Origin: Mitsuaria sp. PDC51
Lineage (GTDB): Bacteria; Pseudomonadota; Gammaproteobacteria; Burkholderiales; Burkholderiaceae_C
Length of the DNA: 64,000 nucleotides
Direction of reading: 5' to 3'
Assembly (NCBI RefSeq): GCF_900113225.1
Contig: NZ_FOZE01000002.1
Coordinates: 372,001 to 436,000, forward strand
Shown here: piece by piece, positions 33,175-42,037 of the stretch
Position numbering within the stretch: the first letter of the stretch is position 1
How the letters are laid out: every line of letters begins with the position of its first letter
Made by a program: the position numbers and the translations under genes
The notes under the pieces: model-generated
Told to the model about the DNA's origin: nothing
What the model saw: only the letters and a program-made list of their open reading frames with translations
Databases searched by the model: none

Positions 33175-33831
33175 TCAGGCGTGGGCCAGCAGCCAGTCGC
33201 GCAGCGTCGGCACGTCGTGCGCGACCAGCAGCGGCTCGAAGTCCCGCAGCGACTCGTGCGCATGGGCGCCGTAGGTCACCGCGATCGCCGGGCAGCCCGC
33301 GTTGCGCGCCAGCTGCAGGTCGTGGGTCGTGTCGCCGATCATCAGCGTGCGCTCGGGATCGGCGCCGAACTCGCGCATCAGCTCCAGCAGCATCTGCGGG
33401 TTGGGTTTGCCGGCGGTCTCGTCGGCGGTGCGGGTGCCGTCGAACAGCGTCGTCATCTCGACCGCGGCCAGCGCCTCGTCCAGGCCCCGGCGGCTCTTGC
33501 CGGTCGCCACCGCCAGCCAGTGGTGGCGCGCCTTGAGGTCCCGCAGCAGCCCGGGCACGCCGTCGAACAGCGTCACCTCGTGGGCGGACGCGAAGTAGTG
33601 ATGGCGATAACGCTGACCGAGCTCCGGATAACGCGTCCGGTCCAGCCCCGGCAGCGCATATTCCAGCGCCTCGATCAGACCCATGCCGATGACGTAGGCG
33701 GCGCGCTCGCGCGAGGGCGGCTCCAGGCCCAGGTCGGCGGCGGCCGCCTGCATGCAGCGCACGATCAGCGCGGTGGAATCGAACAGGGTGCCGTCCCAGT
33801 CGAAGACGATCAGGTCGAAGCGTTGAGGCAT
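33175..33831 (-). CDS. HAD-superfamily hydrolase, phosphoglycolate-phosphatase-like
   Basis: 218 aa. HAD motif I FDWDGTLFDST (nucleophile Asp and acid Asp), motif II VATGKSRRG, motif III lysine in AGKPNPQM and motif IV MIGDTTHDLQLA. A helical cap follows motif I, as in Gph/PpaX proteins. It dephosphorylates a small phosphoester; 2-phosphoglycolate or pyrophosphate are candidates. It sits 33 bp downstream of rluC and 6 bp upstream of the Rieske gene, likely in one transcript rluC-HAD-Rieske-sppA. Confidence 0.88.
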   Translation of the reverse strand: MPQRFDLIVFDWDGTLFDSTALIVRCMQAAAADLGLEPPSRERAAYVIGMGLIEALEYALPGLDRTRYPELGQRYRHHYFASAHEVTLFDGVPGLLRDLKARHHWLAVATGKSRRGLDEALAAVEMTTLFDGTRTADETAGKPNPQMLLELMREFGADPERTLMIGDTTHDLQLARNAGCPAIAVTYGAHAHESLRDFEPLLVAHDVPTLRDWLLAHA

Positions 33832-33864
33832 GGCGTCAAGGGGCGGGTCGTCAGGGGCGGGTCG

Positions 33865-35034
33865 TCAGGGCGCCGGGCGGCGCAGCGCGGCCAGGAGTGT
33901 CTCGCACTCGGGCGGCAGCGGCGCGCTCAAGGCCAAGGTCTCGCCGGTGGCGGGATGCGTGACGCGCAGCTGGCGCGCGTGCAGGAACATCCGGTCGAAG
34001 CGCAGCGCGCCGCGCGCGAGCGCGCGGTTGGCCTCGAAGTCGCCGTATTTCGGATCGCCGACGATCGGATGGCCCTCGTGGGCCAGGTGCACCCGGATCT
34101 GGTGCGTGCGCCCGGTCTTGATGGTCACGTCCAGCAGGCTGTAGCCGGCGTCGTCCGGCGTCCGACCCGGGAGGGCCTCCATCACCTTCACCAGGCTGAT
34201 CGAGCGCTTGGCCTGGTCCGCCTGCGGATCGCCCGGGTTGGGGACCGCCCGCACCCAGCGCTCGCCGTCGCTGCCGACGAACTTGAGCAGCGGGACGTCC
34301 ACCACCTTCCTGGACTTCGCCCACGCGCCGCTCACCAGCGCCGCGTAGGTCTTGCCGGTTTCGCGGTCGCGCAACTGGTCCTGCAGGTGCGTCAGCGCGC
34401 TGCGCTTCTTGGCGATCATCAGCAGGCCGGAGGTCTCCTTGTCCAGCCGGTGCACCAGCTCCAGGAACTTCGCCTGCGGCCGCGCGCGACGCAGCTGCTC
34501 GATCACGCCGAAGCTGACGCCCGAGCCACCATGCACCGCGACGCCGGCGGGCTTGTCGACGACGATCAGGTGCTCGTCCTCGAAGACGATGGGGAATTCG
34601 CGGGCGGGGATGGCGGGCTCGGCGGGTTTCTCCGCCAGCCGCACCGGCGGCACGCGGACGACGTCGCCCACTTCCAGGCGCGAATCGGCCGAGCAGCGGC
34701 CCTTGTTGATGCGCACCTCGCCGGACCGGATGATCCGGTAGACCAGCGTCTTGGGCGCGCCCTTGAGCTCGCGGATCAGGAAGTTGTCCAGCCGCTGACC
34801 GGCGGAACCGTCGTCCACCGTCAGCAGCCGCACCTGCGCCGGGGCCGAAGCCGACTCCGACACGGCCGGCGCCGGCGGCACCGGGGCCGTGGTGGCCCGC
34901 GCCGCGGGACGGGTCACCGGGGGTGGAGCGCCCTTGGCGCGTCCCGGTTTGACGGGGCTCGCCCCCCTCGTGGCACTGCGGGCAGTCCCTGGGGCGGCCT
35001 TGCGGGCTTTAGCCCCTATAATGCTGCTTGCCAC
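33865..35034 (-). CDS. rluC: 23S rRNA pseudouridine synthase RluC
   Basis: 389 aa, starting at GTG 35034. A low-complexity basic/Pro/Ala N-terminus of about 65 residues (longer than usual) precedes an S4 domain (GQRLDNFLIRELKGAP...VRINKG). The RluA-family catalytic core follows, with active-site Asp in VHRLDKETSGLL, then IKTGRTHQIRVHLAH. It isomerises uridines in 23S rRNA. The first codons (residues 5-6, ATT ATA) are the complement of a TATAAT on the other strand, a probable rne promoter. Divergent rluC/rne is typical of proteobacteria. Confidence 0.92.
   Translation of the reverse strand: MASSIIGAKARKAAPGTARSATRGASPVKPGRAKGAPPPVTRPAARATTAPVPPAPAVSESASAPAQVRLLTVDDGSAGQRLDNFLIRELKGAPKTLVYRIIRSGEVRINKGRCSADSRLEVGDVVRVPPVRLAEKPAEPAIPAREFPIVFEDEHLIVVDKPAGVAVHGGSGVSFGVIEQLRRARPQAKFLELVHRLDKETSGLLMIAKKRSALTHLQDQLRDRETGKTYAALVSGAWAKSRKVVDVPLLKFVGSDGERWVRAVPNPGDPQADQAKRSISLVKVMEALPGRTPDDAGYSLLDVTIKTGRTHQIRVHLAHEGHPIVGDPKYGDFEANRALARGALRFDRMFLHARQLRVTHPATGETLALSAPLPPECETLLAALRRPAP
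35017..35022 (+). promoter_or_regulatory. Putative -10 box (TATAAT) for rne
   Basis: A perfect TATAAT lies on the plus strand inside the first codons of rluC. The -35 side (around 34994-34999) is GC-rich and not a good match. If used, transcription would start near 35030 and give RNase E mRNA a leader of about 660 nt. Confidence 0.45.
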
Positions 35035-35687
35035 GTTTGCGTTGTAAGTATTTGATTTTTCTCATTTTACTCGGACGTGAGCGTTCGAGTCCGACGAGAA
35101 CGTGGCATTGAGCGGCCATTGTGAGTAGGCTGCTCATTACTTTTGGTGATGCAACATCAGGTCATCGCGTCGAGTCCGCTTCCCAAAGCGAGCGGGCAGT
35201 CACGAGGGCCGGATGGCAGAGCAACGTCGTCAGAACCATTGCTCACGCGGTCGACCGCATCCTCGGATGTCGGCAGGCGGCGCGGGCAGCACAACAAGGT
35301 TTCACGACGTCAGCGAGGGGGCGCAAGTCCCGGCGCTGACGTCAGCACCCAGGCCCCGTTTCCGGATGTTTTCCTCGGTCTTTCCCACCCCCCGCCGCCT
35401 GCGAGCGCGTGTTGGCTTCGTCCACACGCCGGGCTCCGGCCGTGGTCGGGTCGCGCCTGAAGCGGCGCGCAGGCGGACCGGAACAGACGACCCGGGGCCC
35501 GCGGTGCACGCGCCAACGCTGCAGCGCTGAACGGTCAACGCGCCGTTCAATTGCAGTCCAGGGCGATCCTTTCATTGGTTCTTTCGCGTTTCTCGTGCAT
35601 CGGTCGAATCGCCCGCCGGTGAATAGCCGGCAGCGGTTCACTTGAAGATGCGCGCCAGCGGCTTGGCCCTGGCGTGGAGGAGAACTG
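35035..35687 (+). other. 653-bp gene-free region: rne leader
   Basis: No convincing coding frame is present on either strand; short frames here lack ribosome sites and have non-coding composition. The first part (35040-35160) is AT-richer, with runs such as TTTGATTTTTCTCATTTTAC, and probably holds rluC promoter elements and possibly a second rne promoter. The rest is probably the untranslated leader of rne, by analogy with enterobacterial rne, whose leader (about 360 nt) mediates autoregulation by RNase E cleavage. A clear GGAGGAG ribosome site ends it, at 35675-35681. Confidence 0.55.
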
Positions 35688-38600
35688 ATGAAACGCATGC
35701 TGATCAACGCGACGCAGCAGGAAGAGCGTCGCCTGGCCATCGTCGATGGCCAGAAGCTGCTGGACTTCGAGACTGAAATCGAAGGCCGCGAGCAGCGCAA
35801 GGGCAACATCTACAAGGCGGTGGTGACGCGCGTCGAGCCGTCGCTGGAAGCCTGCTTCGTGGACTACGGCGAGGACCGCCACGGCTTCCTGCCCTTCAAG
35901 GAGATCTCGCGCCAGTACTTCCGGGACGGCGCCGACGTGCGCTCGGCCAAGATCCAGGACGTGATCAAGGAAGGCCAGGAACTGCTGGTCCAGGTCGAGA
36001 AGGAAGAGCGCGGCAACAAGGGCGCGGCGCTGACGACCTTCGTGTCGCTGGCCGGTCGCTACCTGGTGCTGATGCCCAACAACCCGCGCGGTGGCGGCGT
36101 CTCGCGCCGCATCGAGGGCGAGGACCGTGAGGAACTCAAGGAAGCGCTGGACCAGCTCGAATATCCCAAGGGCATGTCGCTGATCGCGCGCACCGCGGGC
36201 ATCGGCCGTTCCGCCGCCGAGCTGCAGTGGGACCTGAACTACATGCTCAAGCTGTGGACCGCCATCGACGAGGCGGCCCAGGGCGGCAAGGGCGCGTTCC
36301 TGATCTATCAGGAGTCGTCGCTGGTGATCCGCGCGATCCGCGACTACTTCACCGCCGACATCGGCGAGATCCTGATCGACACCGACGACATCTTCGAGCA
36401 GGCCCATCAGTTCATGACCCACGTGATGCCGGAGACGGCACACAAGGTCAAGCGCTACCGTGACGACGCGCCGCTGTTCAGCCGCTTCCAGATCGAGCAC
36501 CAGATCGAGACGGCCTTCAGCCGCACGGTGAACCTGCCGTCGGGCGGCGCCATCGTGATCGACCACACCGAGGCGCTGGTCTCGGTGGACGTGAACTCGG
36601 CGCGCGCCACCCGCGGCGGCGACATCGAGGAAACCGCCACCCGCACCAACCTGGAAGCCGCCGACGAGATCGCGCGCCAGATGCGTCTGCGGGACCTGGG
36701 CGGCCTGATCGTCGTGGACTTCATCGACATGGAGGAGTCCAAGAACCGCCGCGAGGTCGAACAGCGCCTGCGCGACGCGCTGCGCCAGGACCGCGCCCGC
36801 GTGCAGTTCAGCTCGATCAGCAAGTTCGGCCTGCTGGAGCTGAGCCGCCAGCGCCTGCGTCCGGCGCTGAGCGAAGGCAGCCACATCACCTGCCCGCGCT
36901 GCAACGGCACCGGCCACATCCGCGACACCGAATCGTCGGCGCTGCAGATCCTGCGCATGGTCCAGGAAGAGTCCATGAAGGACAACACCGCGGCCGTGCA
37001 CGTGCAGGTCCCGGTGGAAGTGACCAGCTTCCTGCTCAACGAGAAGCGCACCGAGATCACCAAGATCGAGCTCAAGCAGCGCGTGACCGTGCTGCTGGTG
37101 CCCAACAAGCATCTGGAGACGCCGAACTACAAGCTCGAGCGCCTGCGCCACGACGATCCGCGCCTGGAGAACCTGCAGGCGAGCTACACGATGATCGAGG
37201 AGCCGCAGGAAGAGGTGGGCATCACCCGCCGCGGCGCCGAGAAGAAGAACAAGCAGGAGCCGGTGATCAAGGGCCTGATGCCGGAGCAGCCGGCACCGAT
37301 GCCCGCGCCGGCACCCGCGCCCAAGGCGGCGGAACCGGTGGTCGCGGCGCCCGCGCCGACGGCTCCCGCGGCGCCGGTCGCGGCGGGCGGTGGTTTCTTC
37401 GGCTGGATCAAGAACCTGTTCGGCGGCGCGCCCGCGCCGGCCCCGGCGCCCGCTGCCGAAGCGAAGGCCGCCGAGCCGGCCAAGAAGGAACGCGGCGAGC
37501 GCGGCGATCGTGACCGCAACGCCCGTGGCGAGCGCGGTGACCGCAACCGCCGTGGCGAGCGTGGTGAACGCGGCGACCGTGCCGAGCGTGGTGACCGTGG
37601 TGACCGCAACGAGCAGAAGGCCCGTGACGGCAAGCCGCGCGGCGAAGGCAAGCCGCAGCAGGAAGGCCGCGGCGAGCGTCCGGAGCGTGGCGAGCGCGGC
37701 GACCGTGCCGAACGCGGTGAGCGCGGTGAGCGCGGTGAGCGCAACCGTCGCAACGAGCGCGCCGACAAGCCGGAGCAGGCCGTCGAAGGCGCACCGCGCC
37801 AGGAACGCGCGGAGCGTGGCGATCGTCCGGAACGGGGCGAGCGCGGTGATCGTGGCGAGCGTGGCGAAGGCCGCCGCCGCCGCGAGGAGCGCGCCGCCGA
37901 GGTGACGCAGGAGCAACTCGCGCCGCTGGCCGGCACCGAGACCGCCAACACCGAGTCGCCGATCGCTTTCGCCGACACCCAGCCGCTGGAGACGCCGCTG
38001 GAAACGCCGCTGGGCGAGGCCGGCGAAGAGCGTCAAGGCCGTCGCCGTCGCCGTCGCGGCAACCGCGGTGAGCGTGGCGCCGAAGGCATCGAGGGCGCGG
38101 AGCAGGTCGAAGGCACGCTGGTCGAAGGCCAGGCGCCGGAAGCGGGCGAGGCCTCGTTCGCCGAGGGCGCCGAGTCCGCCGCCGCACCGGTCGTCGAGGG
38201 CGAAGCCCCCGCCGAAGCCGTTGAAGGCGCCGAAGGCGAAGGCCGTGGTGAAGGCCGCCGCCGTGGCCGGGGTCGCGACCGCTATCGTCGCGACCGCCGC
38301 GAAGGCGAAGGCGCTCCCGCCGAAGGCGGCGAGGGTGCGAACGGCCTGATCGCTGAAGGCGAGGTCGCTTCGCCGGCCGTGGCCGCGCTGGATGGCATCG
38401 TCCTGGACGCGGGTGCCGCGCCGAAGCAGCTGGAACTGGGCGAATCGCCGAAGCAGGCGCCGGCGCAAGCCGTCGCGCCCGCACCGGTGGCTGCCGCGCC
38501 GGCTCCGGCCGCCGCCCCGGTCGTGCCGCGCTTCGAGCTGCCGATGACCGAGCTCAGCGCCGTCGCCGATGGCGCCGGCCTGGTCTGGGTCAACAGCGAT

Positions 38601-38762
38601 GCCGACAAGATCGCCGCCGCCCAGGCCGCGATCGCCGCCGAGCCTGCCCCGGCACCGCTGGGCCGCGAGCCGGCACCGGTCGTGGTGGTCGACGACGGCC
38701 CGCTGGTGCTGGTCGAGACCCGCAAGGACCTCAGCCAGTTCAAGCTGCCCTTCGAGGCCTGA
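35688..38762 (+). CDS. rne: Ribonuclease E
   Basis: 1024 aa, ATG 35688 after GGAGGAGAACTG. The N-terminal catalytic half has an S1 domain ([21 protein letters not shown]), the DNase-I-like catalytic site with metal-binding D301 (SVDVNSA) and D344 (VVDFIDME), and the zinc link CPRC at about 402-405. The C-terminal half is unstructured: Ala/Pro-rich (about 535-590), then a long Arg/Glu/Gly/Asp repeat (about 600-740), then more acidic/Ala-rich sequence, ending in a short conserved-looking tail ([19 protein letters not shown]). RNase E initiates mRNA decay and processes rRNA/tRNA; the tail likely scaffolds a degradosome and binds RNA. A repeat and an intrinsic terminator follow. Confidence 0.95.
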   Translation: MKRMLINATQQEERRLAIVDGQKLLDFETEIEGREQRKGNIYKAVVTRVEPSLEACFVDYGEDRHGFLPFKEISRQYFRDGADVRSAKIQDVIKEGQELLVQVEKEERGNKGAALTTFVSLAGRYLVLMPNNPRGGGVSRRIEGEDREELKEALDQLEYPKGMSLIARTAGIGRSAAELQWDLNYMLKLWTAIDEAAQGGKGAFLIYQESSLVIRAIRDYFTADIGEILIDTDDIFEQAHQFMTHVMPETAHKVKRYRDDAPLFSRFQIEHQIETAFSRTVNLPSGGAIVIDHTEALVSVDVNSARATRGGDIEETATRTNLEAADEIARQMRLRDLGGLIVVDFIDMEESKNRREVEQRLRDALRQDRARVQFSSISKFGLLELSRQRLRPALSEGSHITCPRCNGTGHIRDTESSALQILRMVQEESMKDNTAAVHVQVPVEVTSFLLNEKRTEITKIELKQRVTVLLVPNKHLETPNYKLERLRHDDPRLENLQASYTMIEEPQEEVGITRRGAEKKNKQEPVIKGLMPEQPAPMPAPAPAPKAAEPVVAAPAPTAPAAPVAAGGGFFGWIKNLFGGAPAPAPAPAAEAKAAEPAKKERGERGDRDRNARGERGDRNRRGERGERGDRAERGDRGDRNEQKARDGKPRGEGKPQQEGRGERPERGERGDRAERGERGERGERNRRNERADKPEQAVEGAPRQERAERGDRPERGERGDRGERGEGRRRREERAAEVTQEQLAPLAGTETANTESPIAFADTQPLETPLETPLGEAGEERQGRRRRRRGNRGERGAEGIEGAEQVEGTLVEGQAPEAGEASFAEGAESAAAPVVEGEAPAEAVEGAEGEGRGEGRRRGRGRDRYRRDRREGEGAPAEGGEGANGLIAEGEVASPAVAALDGIVLDAGAAPKQLELGESPKQAPAQAVAPAPVAAAPAPAAAPVVPRFELPMTELSAVADGAGLVWVNSDADKIAAAQAAIAAEPAPAPLGREPAPVVVVDDGPLVLVETRKDLSQFKLPFEA
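37488..37890 (+). repeat. In-gene repeat encoding Gly-Glu-Arg/Gly-Asp-Arg units of RNase E
   Basis: Units of nine to eighteen bases related to GAGCGTGGTGACCGT recur many times within rne, encoding blocks such as GERGDR and GERGERG. The spacing stays in frame. They form a positively/negatively alternating Arg-Glu-rich stretch expected to bind RNA. Direct repeats of this kind could change in copy number by slippage. Confidence 0.75.
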
Positions 38763-38777
38763 TCGCCCGCATGAACT

Positions 38778-38881
38778 CCCTCTCCCGCTTGCGGGAGAGG
38801 GATGGGGTGAGGGCCGGCCTCCGCAGGTGCGCCTGATGGAGACCCCTCACCCCTCCCTCTCCCTGTCCGCGGGGAGAGGGT
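38778..38881. repeat. REP/BIME-like pair of inverted palindromes
   Basis: The first element is a perfect 11-bp stem (CCCTCTCCCGC at 38778-38788, complement at 38791-38801, TT loop) followed by ATGGGGTGAGGG. The second, opposite in orientation, begins CCCTCACCCC at 38844 and ends with the GGGGAGAGGG stem at 38871-38880. The two are largely complementary, so the whole could fold as one long hairpin. Similar CCCTCTCCC...GGGAGAGGG intergenic elements are widespread in high-GC proteobacteria. Confidence 0.7.
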
Positions 38882-38910
38882 GTCATCGAGGCACGAGTTG
38901 ATTTCGCAAG

Positions 38911-38944
38911 AGCCGCCGAGTTACCCCCGGCGGCTTTCCTTTTG
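38911..38944 (+). terminator. Intrinsic terminator after rne
   Basis: AGCCGCCG (38911-38918) pairs with CGGCGGCT (38928-38935) over a 9-nt loop, followed by TTTCCTTTT. It lies 150 bp past the rne stop and 40 bp before the POT transporter start. Confidence 0.85.
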
Positions 38945-38983
38945 GGGCGTCACAAGCGCCCGACGACACGACGGAGACTTCCC

Positions 38984-40573
38984 TTGAACACCTCCACCAT
39001 CGCTGCCCCGGGCGGCGCCGCCGGCAGCGCCGCGCAGGCCGCGCCCAAGATGCCGCCGCAGATCCCCTTCATCATCGCCAACGAGGGCTGCGAGCGTTTC
39101 AGCTTCTACGGGATGCGCAACATCCTGACGGTATTCCTGATGACCAGCCTGCTGCTGGCCATTCCTGAACCGCTGCGCAAGGGCGAGGCCAAGGAGGTGT
39201 TCCACACCTTCGTGATCGGCGTCTATTTCTTCCCGCTGCTGGGCGGCTGGCTGTCCGACCGCTTCTTCGGCAAGTACAACACCATCTTCTGGCTGAGCCT
39301 GGTGTACTGCGCCGGCCACGCCTGCCTGGCGATCTTCGAGGACAACCTGCGTGGCTTCTACTTCGGCCTGTTCCTGATCGCGCTGGGCTCGGGCGGCATC
39401 AAGCCGCTGGTCAGCTCCTTCATCGGCGACCAGTTCGACAAGAGCAACCGCACGCTGGCGCAGAAGGTCTTCGACGCCTTCTACTGGATCATCAACTTCG
39501 GCTCCTTCTTCGCCTCGCTGCTGATGCCGATCTTCCTGGACAGGTTCGGCGCCAGCGTCGCGTTCGGCATCCCGGGCGCGCTGATGTTCCTGGCCACCCT
39601 GATCTTCTGGAGCGGCCGCCGCAAGTACACCCATGTGCCGGCGGGCCAGTCGCACCGCGATCCGCATGGCTTCCTGAAGGTGGTGCGCACGGCGCTGCTG
39701 ACGCAGGCGCCGGGCCAGGGTCGCGGCGGCCTGATCGTGGCCGGCCTGGGCGTGGTGCTGGCGATCGGGGCGCTGGCCCTGACGCCCAACCTGGGCTTCG
39801 TGATCGCCTTCTGCTCGGCGCTGGTGCTGGTCATGGGCTTCGGCGGCATCGGCGCCTGGATGCAGCTGGAACGCGCCCGGGCGGTGCATCCGGCCGAGGC
39901 CGTCGAGGGCGTGCGCCAGGTGCTGCGCCTGCTGGTGCTGTTCGCGCTGGTCACGCCGTTCTGGTCCCTGTTCGACCAGAAGGCCTCGACCTGGGTGCTG
40001 CAGGCCGACCAGATGGCCAAACCGGAGTGGTTCAAGTCCTCGATGATGCAGGCGCTCAATCCGGCCCTGGTCATGATCCTGATCCCGTTCAACAACCTGG
40101 TGCTGTACCCGCTGCTGGCCCGCCTGGGCCTGAAGGTGACGGCGCTGCGCCGCATGGGCGCGGGCATCGCGTTCGCCGGCTTGGCCTGGATCGTGGTGGG
40201 CGGGCTGCAGCTGTGGATCGACGGCGGCCACGCGGTCGACATCACCTGGCAGGTGCTGCCCTACGCGCTGCTGACGCTGGGCGAGGTGCTGGTGTCGGCG
40301 ACCGGCCTGGAGTTCGCCTACAGCCAGGCGCCGCTGGCGATGAAGGGCGTCATCACCAGCTTCTGGAACCTGTCGGTGACCATCGGCAACTTGTGGGTGC
40401 TGCTGGCGAATTCGAGTGTCAAGGGTTCGGCGGTGACGGCCTACATCCAGTCGACCGGCACCAGCGTGACGGCCTTCCAGATGTTCTTCTTCGCCGGCTT
40501 CGCGCTGCTGGCGGCACTGCTGTTCGCGCTCTACGCGCGTGGCTACCGCATGCAGGACAACTACCGGGGCTGA
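38984..40573 (+). CDS. Proton-dependent oligopeptide transporter (POT/PTR family)
   Basis: 529 aa. The start is TTG 38984, 7 bp after GGAG; no ATG lies before the conserved N-terminus. The POT signature NEGCERFSFYGMRNIL (E-x-x-E-R proton site) is in helix 1, GGWLSDRFFGKYNTI in the loop after helix 2, and IALGSGGIKPLVSSFIGDQF matches the second PTR signature. About 14 TM segments are visible. It imports di/tripeptides with protons across the inner membrane. Followed 29 bp later by a periplasmic protein gene that ends in a terminator, so the two may be co-transcribed. Confidence 0.92.
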   Translation: MNTSTIAAPGGAAGSAAQAAPKMPPQIPFIIANEGCERFSFYGMRNILTVFLMTSLLLAIPEPLRKGEAKEVFHTFVIGVYFFPLLGGWLSDRFFGKYNTIFWLSLVYCAGHACLAIFEDNLRGFYFGLFLIALGSGGIKPLVSSFIGDQFDKSNRTLAQKVFDAFYWIINFGSFFASLLMPIFLDRFGASVAFGIPGALMFLATLIFWSGRRKYTHVPAGQSHRDPHGFLKVVRTALLTQAPGQGRGGLIVAGLGVVLAIGALALTPNLGFVIAFCSALVLVMGFGGIGAWMQLERARAVHPAEAVEGVRQVLRLLVLFALVTPFWSLFDQKASTWVLQADQMAKPEWFKSSMMQALNPALVMILIPFNNLVLYPLLARLGLKVTALRRMGAGIAFAGLAWIVVGGLQLWIDGGHAVDITWQVLPYALLTLGEVLVSATGLEFAYSQAPLAMKGVITSFWNLSVTIGNLWVLLANSSVKGSAVTAYIQSTGTSVTAFQMFFFAGFALLAALLFALYARGYRMQDNYRG

Positions 40574-40602
40574 AGCTCCATCTCCTCAAGGAAGCGACAA
40601 CG

Positions 40603-41628
40603 ATGAATCGACTCCTCTCGCTGGCCACCGCGCTGGCCCTCCATGCCGCGATCGCGACGCCGGCGGCGCTGGCACAGACCAGCGTCAAGCTCAACCTGGT
40701 GCCGCTGCCGTCGACGCGGCAACAGGTCGACCTGACCATGGACACCCGCATGAACATGTCCATGCGGCTGCCGGCGGACGCGCCCGAGCAGGCGCGCGCC
40801 GAGGCCGAGCAGCTGAAGGCCGCCATGCCGTTGACGATGACCATGGCGATGCGCCAGACGCTGTCGACCTCGGCCAAGGCGGCCGATGGCGGCTACACCC
40901 TGGATGCGGAGATGGCAACGCTCAAGACCGAGATGCGCAATGCGTCCGGTCAGCTTCAGCCGCTGCCGCCGCCGATGACCTTCCGCTTCAACGCGCGGCT
41001 GAAGGACGACCAGTTCGAGCAGATCGACATGCAGCTGCCTGCCACGGCCGCGTCCCAGGCGCTGAGCAAGGAGCTGCAGGAGCAGCTCTTCAACCAGAGC
41101 TTCGACTGGATGCGCAAGTTCAACGGCGTGACGCTGAAGGTCGGCGAATCGATCGAGGTGCCGGTCGAGATGAACCTGCCGATGGGCGCGTCCAAGCAGC
41201 TGGGCAAGGTGGTGGGCCGCTACACCCTGACCGGCGTGCGCCAGGGCGTGGCGTCGTTCGATGTCGCGGTGACGATGGCCATGGACGTCGCGCTGCCGGT
41301 GTCCGCGCCGGCGTCGGCGGCCGCCACCTCTGCCGCCGCCTCCAGCGCGACGGAGGCCACTCCCCCGGCGCCGGCCGCATCCGCGCCGGCCGAGGTGAAG
41401 GGCTCGATGACCGCGACCGGCAGCGGCAAGATGGACGTGCGCCTGGCCGACCGTCTGATGCTGCGCAGCACGATGTCGATGACGATGGGCATGGACATGG
41501 CGGGACCGCAGGGCAAGCTGCTGCGCATGGACACGCAGATGAACATGGCCAGCACCGGCAAGGCCTTGCCCGCTGTGAAGAAAAAGGCCGAGAAGGCCAC
41601 GCCGGCCAAGCCCGCCAGCAAAGGCTGA
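40603..41628 (+). CDS. Secreted protein of unknown function, Met/Thr-rich
   Basis: 341 aa from ATG 40603, with GGAAGCGACAACG upstream as ribosome site. The signal peptide (about residues 1-24) ends ALAQT. The mature protein alternates polar/hydrophobic residues (DLTMDTRMNMSMRL, MTMAMRQTLST, STMSMTMGMDMAGP), suggesting a beta-rich fold like the lipoprotein-carrier/DUF6263-type proteins. There is an Ala/Ser/Pro linker near residues 235-270 and a Lys/Ala-rich C-terminus. I do not recognise it with certainty. It is 29 bp after the peptide transporter and followed by a strong terminator. Confidence 0.75.
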   Translation: MNRLLSLATALALHAAIATPAALAQTSVKLNLVPLPSTRQQVDLTMDTRMNMSMRLPADAPEQARAEAEQLKAAMPLTMTMAMRQTLSTSAKAADGGYTLDAEMATLKTEMRNASGQLQPLPPPMTFRFNARLKDDQFEQIDMQLPATAASQALSKELQEQLFNQSFDWMRKFNGVTLKVGESIEVPVEMNLPMGASKQLGKVVGRYTLTGVRQGVASFDVAVTMAMDVALPVSAPASAAATSAAASSATEATPPAPAASAPAEVKGSMTATGSGKMDVRLADRLMLRSTMSMTMGMDMAGPQGKLLRMDTQMNMASTGKALPAVKKKAEKATPAKPASKG

Positions 41629-41667
41629 GCGCCTGATGCGCGCCGGGGACCCGGCGGCGCCGTGACC

Positions 41668-41694
41668 AGGACCGCCCGAGGGCGGTCCTTTTTC
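41668..41694 (+). terminator. Intrinsic terminator
   Basis: A perfect 10-bp stem (AGGACCGCCC at 41668-41677, complement at 41680-41689) with a GA loop ends in TTTTTCTT. It closes the POT transporter/secreted-protein transcript and lies 10 bp from the end of the opposing small gene. Confidence 0.92.
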
Positions 41695-41703
41695 TTGAGC
41701 GCG

Positions 41704-41910
41704 TCAGCGATCGAGAGCGGCAGCCCAGAACAGCGACAACAGGAAGGTCGCCATCAGCGCCAAGCAAAGCCATCGCTCGCTCTCGAAGAGCTTCACCGAC
41801 ATGTCGGCTTTCGCGTTCGCAACCTCCAAATGGATCGCCTGAGAAATCGCGAGCGCTTCTTGCGCGCTCACGCCGGCGTTGATCAAGGTCCTCGTCGTCT
41901 CAACGTTCAT
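41704..41910 (-). CDS. Small single-span membrane protein with N-terminal helix
   Basis: 68 aa. ATG 41910 is preceded by CAGGAG. The first 45 residues are an amphipathic, coiled-coil-prone helix (SAQEALAISQAIHLEVANAKADMSVKLF), and the last 20 form one TM helix (LCLALMATFLLSLFWAAAL), giving a C-tail-type anchor. Base composition is less GC-extreme than the neighbours. No partner gene is evident. Coding is supported by the ribosome site, amphipathic pattern and terminator-bounded position; function unknown. Confidence 0.65.
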   Translation of the reverse strand: MNVETTRTLINAGVSAQEALAISQAIHLEVANAKADMSVKLFESERWLCLALMATFLLSLFWAAALDR

Positions 41911-42037
41911 TGCATGGCTCCTGGCAAGGGGAACGGAAGGGATCCCACGAGCGAGGCAATCTAGGCGGAAGTGGATCCGGTTTCACTGGCCCATCCATGC
42001 GTCGTTGAACGCGCGCGCCTGGAGGGACGCTGCTGCC

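Noticed and set aside
31435-35055. A 1206-codon plus-strand frame opposite chaN, sppA, Rieske, HAD and rluC
   Set aside because: It spans five well-supported opposing genes and has no recognisable domain; typical antisense frame of a high-GC genome.
37488-37890. Possible CRISPR-like array
   Set aside because: Units are short, contiguous, in frame and lack unique spacers; they encode RNase E tail repeats.
35547-38468. A 973-codon minus-strand frame opposite rne
   Set aside because: RNase E is certain on the plus strand; the antisense product is low-complexity Leu/Ala/Arg.
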